A stretch of 64,000 nt of DNA from Lepas anatifera (Eukaryota; Arthropoda; Thecostraca; Lepadidae), in contig JAOTON010002231.1 of NCBI GenBank assembly GCA_034440635.1, forward strand, positions 682,001 through 746,000, written 5' to 3'. Positions 57,253 through 64,000 of the stretch are shown here, in pieces. How positions within the stretch are numbered: the first letter of the stretch is position 1; each line of letters begins with the position of its first letter. The notes under the pieces were generated by a model. The model saw only the letters and a program-made list of their open reading frames with translations, did not search any database and was not told where the DNA came from. The translations under genes and the position numbers were made by a program.

Positions 57253-60200
57253 GTAAAAGCACGAGTGCATCCATCACACCATGCATCCATGTCACAGTAT
57301 GTAGCAGAAAATATCGAGCATTCGCAATTTCACCTACATTTGAAATATACTGGGAATTCGACTTCAAACGGCCTAGAATGGGTGGAACAAATGGTCTAGA
57401 GGTTTAAATCATGTTTTTTATTAGTATCCACCAGATGGACATGCCTTTGACAAACACAATCTTAGCAATTCTGCTTCCAAAAATAGCTGCATTGACAAAA
57501 CCTGTAGAAACTCGTTATGAATGCTAGTTTTGGAACGAAGTGTAAACCAGAGAATACTAATTCAAGCATGCTGGATTTTTAGGATTGTAATTTGTGACAT
57601 TCTAAATTCCTTTCTTATTTTTACATCTAACTAGCCAAACTACCCACCTCAATTCGCCGTCCAAAAAGGAATGGGGCACAATTTTGGTTGTAATTTGTGT
57701 CCCATGTTTTGCGCCAGTTGCACTGAACACCACCACAGTCACATGAATGAAACAAATAACTAAAACTCATACCCAGAGGTGAATCTGCCCCGTTTGTTTG
57801 GGTACCTATAAGGGCACAACGGGGTAAAAAAATCGTGACAAACATAATGCCTTTGAGGGTTTTGCCACGCCCTGGATCTACCAGTGATTTGTCATCCACC
57901 CATCCATGAGCTACGAAATTTGCCTGCACAGGAAGGTAATAATACACCTTCTGAGAGATTATATAATGCTTGGCGGGGCAATGCCATTGAACCGGAAGCT
58001 GAAGCTCAGTATTTGTGTCACTTGTTTGACCCTCGTAGACTGACGTGTGTCACAAACTCGAACCACATCAATCTCTTCTCCCTCGGATACAGGCTGGGGT
58101 CAATTTAAAACCAATCTCAGCCAGGCCGGGACAGGGACCGACGGAGCGACAGAGCCCGCTCGTGCCGAAGAGTTTGTCAATTTCACTCGGTTCAGGCGCC
58201 GCTGGCTTGCACAGCAGAATAAGCTGCAGCGGGAAGTGTTGGGTGTGATGAAGTTGCCGGTCGGCACGGTCAGGGCCGAGCAGGGCCAGCTCGACGGCTG
58301 GGACTGAGGCTGACGCCCGGCCGGCCTGCACGCTCTCATGCTCATACGCGCAATTATCGGCGGGACAAGGGTCAGCTATTGATGATGATAAATTGTTCCT
58401 TTCAGTCTGAATACTCTTTAATGTGTAGAAAAAGACTTAGGAAGGAAAATTACAGTCGAAATATATTTTCTTCCCTCGATAAGACTGATCACTAACCCCA
58501 AATTATGTAAAACTGAAATCTTCCTCTTTTGGGAAATTTAGACCAAAAGAATCTAGTTAAGTTGTATTTCGTAAAGTTGTATTTCGTAAAGTTGTATTTC
58601 AAGAATTTAGTTGTAAGTAAAGCTGTTTTATTGACACCAAAGTAAGCTAGGGCACACACAAAAATCAAACACGAACACATACAAATTTGAACTCAAAGCC
58701 AAGGGCATTTTCCTCGCATCAACTTCTGGGCTTATTACGCCATAAACCTTATTAGGTCATTTAAATAATTTAAATCGAAAGTAACGCTATGCTTCAGTCA
58801 GACACTCTCCGACCAACTTTTCTGGGCACACGATCTGAGAAACATGCAGTAGGCGGCTCCCTTTGGGAATGTTGTCCAAATTTTCTAATAACCATAGCTT
58901 GCTAGTCATTGAAATACGTAAATATACATTTCTTCGTTCCCCTGCTCTCAATTTGAACTGAAAGGCGTGGGCCTCATTAGTGAGGCAAGCAAACACAAAG
59001 GCTAAAAGCCTCTGACATTAGAATTATAACGGAAAACATGTAGGTTAATGAAACATAGAATACAATTATATAAAGTGGGAACGAACATGATGGTTGCACA
59101 CGTATACTGCCACCCACAACTTGTCTTATCCAGTTCGCAAAGTAGCCATATTTTGTATATGACATGGTTTTACTGAAATTTGTCCCCTAGACCTGCAGTA
59201 GCTGCGACCGCCCCCTCCTAGTGCTTTACAGCTAATTAATTTATAAGTGCAGATTACACCCTGCAAGTGAAACTCATACTGAAAAAAGGGGGCGAGAGCA
59301 AGGTGTAAAATCTACACAATGTGCATGTTTTTTAATACATAGTAGCATTAGTCAAGGACCAAAGTATATTTTTTTAAACAATCGAAAACAATGCAATACA
59401 GCGGGGTGTTGTTCCAAGGCCGTGATGTAGCATTTAGTAACTTCCATCAATTATTCAGACCCATTCTCCCCGCACTCCAGGCAGGTCGGTCAAAACTGTT
59501 TCCAACTTAGCTGACGATACAACAACACGTGCCGAGAAGTTCTGCCCACAAGAAACTGTTCAAATTCTGCCAGGCGTGAGTGAGGCCAACATCACTTGAC
59601 AAATATTTAATAAATGTTGATGATGCTGCATACACCTCGGGAGATGTTCCTACGGTGTGATGAAGCTGGACACGTTCAACGAGCAAGATGATAATTGAAG
59701 CAAGCTGGTAATTGTTTTTCATGCTTATCATTTGTTAGATATATCACTGTCACAGAATATCACAGTCCTGTGATATATCACAGGATATATCACTGTTAAA
59801 ACATAGACCATTAGTGCTTGTATTGCTTTGTGGCCATTGATAGCAATAAATAATCCTGCTTTTGTATGTACCCGCTAAATAGCGCATACAATAATGGGCG
59901 ATACCAAAGCCAGCGACCCTCTGTTTCTCATGCACACCAACTCTTCCTGCATAAACGCACCTGCCTTCTTCGCCAGCAAGCCGCTACTGTGTGCACAGCC
60001 GCGTTAGTCGTTATTCTAGTTAGTTGTTCACAGCAACTTATACTGAAGACGAATGGCCATGTTAGTCACGAGGTGGTTAGTATGGTGTTGTAAGGCTACA
60101 AGGCCGGCAAAGCTACAGCCACAAAGAAAGTGAACACAGCCAGATTGGCCTGATTTTACTTTGACCAGTCCATTGGATGTCAGTGGTGGCTTCTACCGGA

Positions 60201-60332
60201 TCCTCGGTCGGTGGTAAGCTGTCTGAAACGTTAGAGAATCTTCAGGTTAAACAAGATCATATCTTTACCAACAATCTGCATCAGACATAGGTGTAGGTTC
60301 CCATCGCACAATGATATGTCTTTGAGACGCAC
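57253..60332. other. unassigned stretch
   Basis: A 106-codon minus-strand frame (57,627-57,947) and an 86-codon plus-strand frame (58,047-58,307) look partly protein-like but match no family I know. A 15-bp tandem repeat (GTTGTATTTCGTAAA, 2.7 copies) lies at 58,561-58,600. A perfect 20-bp palindrome lies at 59,766-59,785. No dpr first-Ig exon was recognised. Confidence 0.35.
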
Positions 60333-60513
60333 AAACACATCCGAATGGAACGCATCCAATCCGCATCCGCACCCAACACATTCGAATGGAACGCATCCAA
60401 TCCGCATCCGCATCCAACATATCCGAATGGAACACATCCAATCCGCACCTGCATCCAACACACCTGAATGGAACACTTCCAATCCGCATCCGCATCCAAC
60501 ATATCCGAATGAA
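60333..60513. repeat. 41-bp minisatellite, about 4.4 copies
   Basis: The unit runs from CCGAATGGAACGCATCCAAT through CCGCATCCGCATCCAAC. The motif GAATG recurs at 60,343, 60,384, 60,425, 60,466 and 60,507, exactly 41 bp apart. Because 41 is not a multiple of three the array is not coding. Confidence 0.92.
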
Positions 60514-62797
60514 ATGTTAAAATGATTGTTATGATAGTATTCCAGTTCGTGGTGCTTTATCTCAGGGATTTACCCGGAGCTTCCTTTTTCCATTAATGGA
60601 AGAGGCGGTGATTCAATAGCTGACAAAAACGGGATATCTTATGGTGAAGATTTGTGATTTACTTAATCACATGTCTAGAAATGTTTGTAGTACCAATAAC
60701 AAATAATGCTTAATGAGAGGAAATTGTGCACGAACACATTTTACCGCTAAATCTCGTCATCAAATCCAATCAGCAAGCAAAATGAAGCAAACAAATGAAA
60801 GATGCGCCCATCGCGCTCCGCACCAAATATGCTATCTGCATCAGAGCTCCCTTGTCAGTGCTTTAGCTGGCGCCCGGCTCGAGCGCTGGGTCGCACCGGT
60901 GCGAGCTCTGGTGACCCCATGCGTCACTGGTTACCCCAGCCACTATGTGCACTCTCTGGCTGCCACCGGGTGCACTCTCTGTTGGGACGTGAAAACGCAA
61001 AACAGGCGGGCGCAAGCCTCTAGAGCTACTGAGAGGTACTAGAGATATTGAGGTACTCTATTGTGTTACCGTATTGAGTGATTATTTCCGTTCTCTGAAT
61101 ATATGTCGATGGTTTCAAGTATAAAAGATGTTCAGTTTGTAGTGTATTAGCTCAGGGATTTCAATACGGGCCTACATTGTCCCGGTAGCTCATCAACGAC
61201 ATACATTGCTTTCAACCTTCCTTTGAATAAAATATATATTTGTGTTTAGCTACAAATTAAGATACAATCACACTCCTGGATTGATTCGTAAAATCGATTG
61301 CCTTCGGTCACTATACTGGCAAATTTATTACTGATGCCCGAGTGTCGATTTTACACTAAGCCTTAAATCCGTTCATTTATGCCGCAACTTTGTGGATAAA
61401 GTTGGACACCAAAGCGTTCGAACATAAAATACTTTTTCGGAATAAGAAACAGGCAAAATAGAAGATGGTACCTCAACTTCATCACTGAGAGTAGAGCATG
61501 ATAGCGCTATCAGTCTGACTACAACGTTACCAAGCCAACATGGCGAAGTTAGAGAAACTTGCGAGTGAACATAGGCTCCATTGAATCATATTTAAACCAA
61601 GATAAAGACAAAACGAATCACTGTCCTGCCGTCCACCTGCCTTCCAGAAAGGTCATCTACTACTTCGAGGGGCTGTGGCTTCCCTGAACAGGTTTGAAGA
61701 TGGAATATGTATGGGAAGGTCGGTTATCTGTAGCACAATGTCTTTATGTCAACCGCAATAAATGTCAATGTCAATGCCAATATCAATGACAAGACCAGTG
61801 CTACCCCAGAATAAATATATGGAAGCGCTTCCCTTATTGCCATACCATTGCAATCTCTTCATGCCATGCATGATCGAAAGGACAAGCAAGGGCGTCAAAG
61901 TGTCGATTGATACAGTTACAAATATGTTTAAGGGAATATATCGCCTGGGAAACAATCTATAGAAAATATTATCTATGGGCAACAGACGTCTGGAGAACCG
62001 AAACGCACATTTGGGTTCCATCTTTAAACGTTCAGAACAACAATTTAGGCTTTTCTTACAATTTTCAGAATGTTATCAAATCAGAATGTGGCTCACTTGG
62101 ATTAACCTAAGCATCACGTGTAGTTAAGGAGCTGGTCTCTAGGGTGCCGCTGGCAGCAAGTCAACTTTGCGATAGCAATGTTATTGTCAAGATTGATCAC
62201 CTGACGTGAACGACAGTCACGCGTCTACGATTTAGACTCATCAGATCGCTGCAGTTAGATGGAAAATAATCTCTCCGGGATTTGTATCTAGGCCCAATAG
62301 CCCTTCATTCTGAAGTTTAAAGTGAAATCTAACACTGAAAGCTTTGGGTAAAATGGAATATGCCAAAAGCGGTCTCTCGACTCGGTCTGCAAAACTGTTA
62401 TCCCAATTCAAAACCCATGTTAAAGGTGGGACACTCCCCGTAAGAACTTATGGCTCTTTGCAAGCCCAGAACTGCTGTCGGGGCTTGGTTTGCCATGGGC
62501 GGCAGAGCGGAGCGGGGCTTTGGTTCACCTTAAAGGAAATGTGGCACCTTCATAACGTGATTTTAACTGATATAGCCAAGTTGTAAAGGAAGTCGGAAAA
62601 CCCGGTACTCAATATTTCATTTGCCTTGGAACTCGAGATTTTCGTAGAAAAAGCTAAAACCTACATGCAATGTGCCCCTCATGTACCCTTAGCAGCTGGT
62701 AAGGTACAGGCTGTTGTCATGGCTGTTGGTGTGACGAAATATGATGACGTCACGGTGAGCATCAGCCAATCGAAGCCCTTGAAGTGTTTCAAGTATG
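60514..62797. other. unassigned stretch
   Basis: A GC-richer patch at 60,840-61,030 is open in two frames without motifs. CTCAGGGATTT with similar upstream bases recurs at about 60,560 and 61,150. Frames at 62,344-62,586 and 62,626-62,877 are unassigned. Confidence 0.35.
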
Positions 62798-63092
62798 AGC
62801 CCTGTTCCAGCTGTCAGCACAGTTTTGTCAGCAGGACCTCTAACCTCTCATCCCGAAAAGTAACATCAGTGCCATAATCGCCTCTTGTTTGTGCTAAGCA
62901 AAGGGAACTTAATCCTTCATACCATTAAAAAATATTAGGCTGCCACTTCGTGCACTTACTATTTTTCATAAGCGCAAACAGCAGGCCATCAGCCTGTAAA
63001 ACCTCTAGAACTAGTTCCCGGGGAGAAGGCACAGTTTTGTCAGCACCGCTGATTGGTGCTGACAAAACTGTGCTGACAGCTGGAACAGGGCT
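62798..63092. mobile_element. hairpin-ended MITE with perfect 36-bp inverted repeats
   Basis: The left arm starts AGCCCTGTTCCAGCTGTCAG and the right arm is its exact reverse complement over 36 bases (62,798-62,833 and 63,057-63,092). Next to the right arm another inverted copy of GCACAGTTTTGTCAGCACC (from 63,029) forms a local hairpin with it. TATG flanks both sides (62,794-62,797 and 63,092-63,095), a possible 4-bp target duplication. The 295-bp element is non-coding. Confidence 0.75.
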
Positions 63093-63737
63093 ATGGTAGT
63101 GGTTGCCAGATCATGACATCATCCACAGGCAGATATTTATTTCTCTCCCTAGAGGAGTATTTTAAAAATAAAAATATTGAGCTTCTTGTACGTTTTTTCA
63201 GAGAAATCATGAGTGGTTTCATTATTTTCGGCTAAACGTACGCCTATTTACACTAAATTCCAGGATTAGACCAAGATTGCGGTTCGCTAACAAATATATT
63301 ATGCATCAAAGGCCCCGAGACAACATGGAATTAGCATCTATAGTGGCATTGTCTAGTCACAATGGCCTAAAAATATCAAAATCAGAGATCTAAGCCTCCG
63401 TCTGTGGGAGCTATATCTGGTTACAAAGGACTAACTGACCTCAAAATCTGAGGTACTGGCTTGCGCCAGGGCGCTTAGATAATCACAAGGTGCTCTACTA
63501 GCTGCAAACACTGAGTGCGGCTACAGTTGAGAGCATAATAGACATAAACAAATGTATAATATATTTTTCAGGCCCAATCCAGGGACATTCTACATGCTGC
63601 CACCATATCGACTAGCATTGCATATATACCATATATACGCTAGCATTGCACCAGGAAAGCCCTAATTAGCCCAAGCACCCCGGTGTCCATGATCTCGCAG
63701 CATGGGCAACAAGAAAAGTTGGCACCCGGGGCTCGCG
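63093..63737. other. unassigned non-coding stretch
   Basis: No gene seen. TATATACCATATATAC and a repeat of CTAGCATTGCA occur near 63,611-63,650. Confidence 0.4.
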
Positions 63738-64000
63738 GATGAGCAAAGGCCCAGGCGAGGGTTTCACGAGGTGAGCAAAGGCCCAGGCGAGGGCTTCAGG
63801 AGGTGAGCAAAGGCCCAGGCGAGGGCTTCACGAGGTGAGCAAAGGCCCAGGCAAGGGCTTCACGAGGTGAGCAAAGGCCCAGGCGAGGGCTTCACGAGGT
63901 GAGCAAAGGCCCAGGCGAGGGCTTCACGAGGTGAGCAAAGGCCCAGGCGAGGGCTTCACGAGGTGAGCAAGGCCCAGGCGAGGCTTCCGAGGTGAGCAAG
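63738..64000. repeat. 32-bp minisatellite reaching the window end
   Basis: The unit GTGAGCAAAGGCCCAGGCGA followed by GGGCTTCACGAG is repeated about eight times, starting near 63,739, 63,771, 63,803, 63,835, 63,867, 63,899, 63,931 and 63,963. Units are nearly identical except the last, which has lost single bases from runs. 32 bp is not a multiple of three, so the array is not coding. Confidence 0.95.

Noticed and set aside
57627..57947. Dpr first-Ig exon candidate on the minus strand
   Set aside because: The frame lacks the Ig cysteine/tryptophan pattern and the YxC motif.
60316..60525. Repetitive protein encoded by the 41-bp array
   Set aside because: The unit is not a multiple of three and all frames are open by composition.
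63738..64000. CRISPR-like array at the window end
   Set aside because: Repeats are contiguous without spacers, and the window is eukaryotic. It is a minisatellite.

Overview
The window is a gene-poor, repeat-rich stretch of an animal nuclear genome. The only host gene I can name is on the minus strand: two exons (54,837-54,964 and 47,256-47,424) that join in phase to make the second immunoglobulin domain of a Dpr (defective proboscis extension response) neuronal cell-surface protein. This protein family and its wording point to an arthropod, possibly a crustacean or other non-insect lineage; that placement is inference. The exons are separated by a 7,412-bp intron. The first-Ig exons and the last exon are not recognised in the window.

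Most of the recognisable sequence is mobile DNA. The dominant family is a set of non-autonomous elements of about 835-866 bp, bounded by TTAA and by a terminal inverted repeat beginning TTAACACGCGCATTGACGG. They carry a GC-rich hairpin near one end, GGTACC-centred palindromes near both ends, and an interior packed with AGGTCA/TGACCT hexamers. Copies or relatives lie at 4,131-5,007, 5,780-8,258 (three nested copies), 24,857-25,883, 29,437-30,456, 30,700-31,180, 35,446-36,137, 42,969-43,834, 55,860-56,694 and 56,691-57,252. A second TTAA family (42,730-44,624, ends TTAACCC) has one of these inside it. The nest at 5,780-8,258 arose by two successive insertions into the same internal TTAA.

Other elements: a decayed Penelope-like retroelement with reverse transcriptase and GIY-YIG endonuclease (9,298-11,431) between two (TA)n tracts; a decayed non-LTR retrotransposon (27,051-29,161) that starts at a (TA)n tract and ends in a CTGT tail; a 3.4-kb near-perfect palindrome (38,605-42,030) whose arms each carry a copy of a transposon-type reading frame; several hAT-type elements with CAGTGGCGGAT ends, one with a perfect 8-bp target duplication; a SINE with a 15-bp target duplication; several other tRNA-like heads; and a hairpin element at 62,798-63,092. 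There are minisatellites at 13,846, 60,333 and 63,738 to the window end.

Layout: 1-9,249 unassigned sequence plus TTAA elements; 9,250-11,469 Penelope-like element; 11,470-24,856 largely unassigned; 24,857-31,180 TTAA elements and the LINE; 31,181-38,604 unassigned sequence with hAT elements, a TTAA element and a suspicious tandem duplication; 38,605-42,030 palindrome; 42,730-44,624 nested TTAA elements; 45,500-46,765 microsatellite, hAT element and SINE head; 47,256-54,964 the dpr gene; 55,860-57,252 abutting TTAA elements; 57,253-64,000 unassigned sequence and minisatellites. Single-base deletions concentrated in one nested copy, at the junction of the tandem duplication and in the last 40 bases suggest imperfect long-read consensus in repeats.

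All identities come from reading motifs by eye; no alignment or database search was run.
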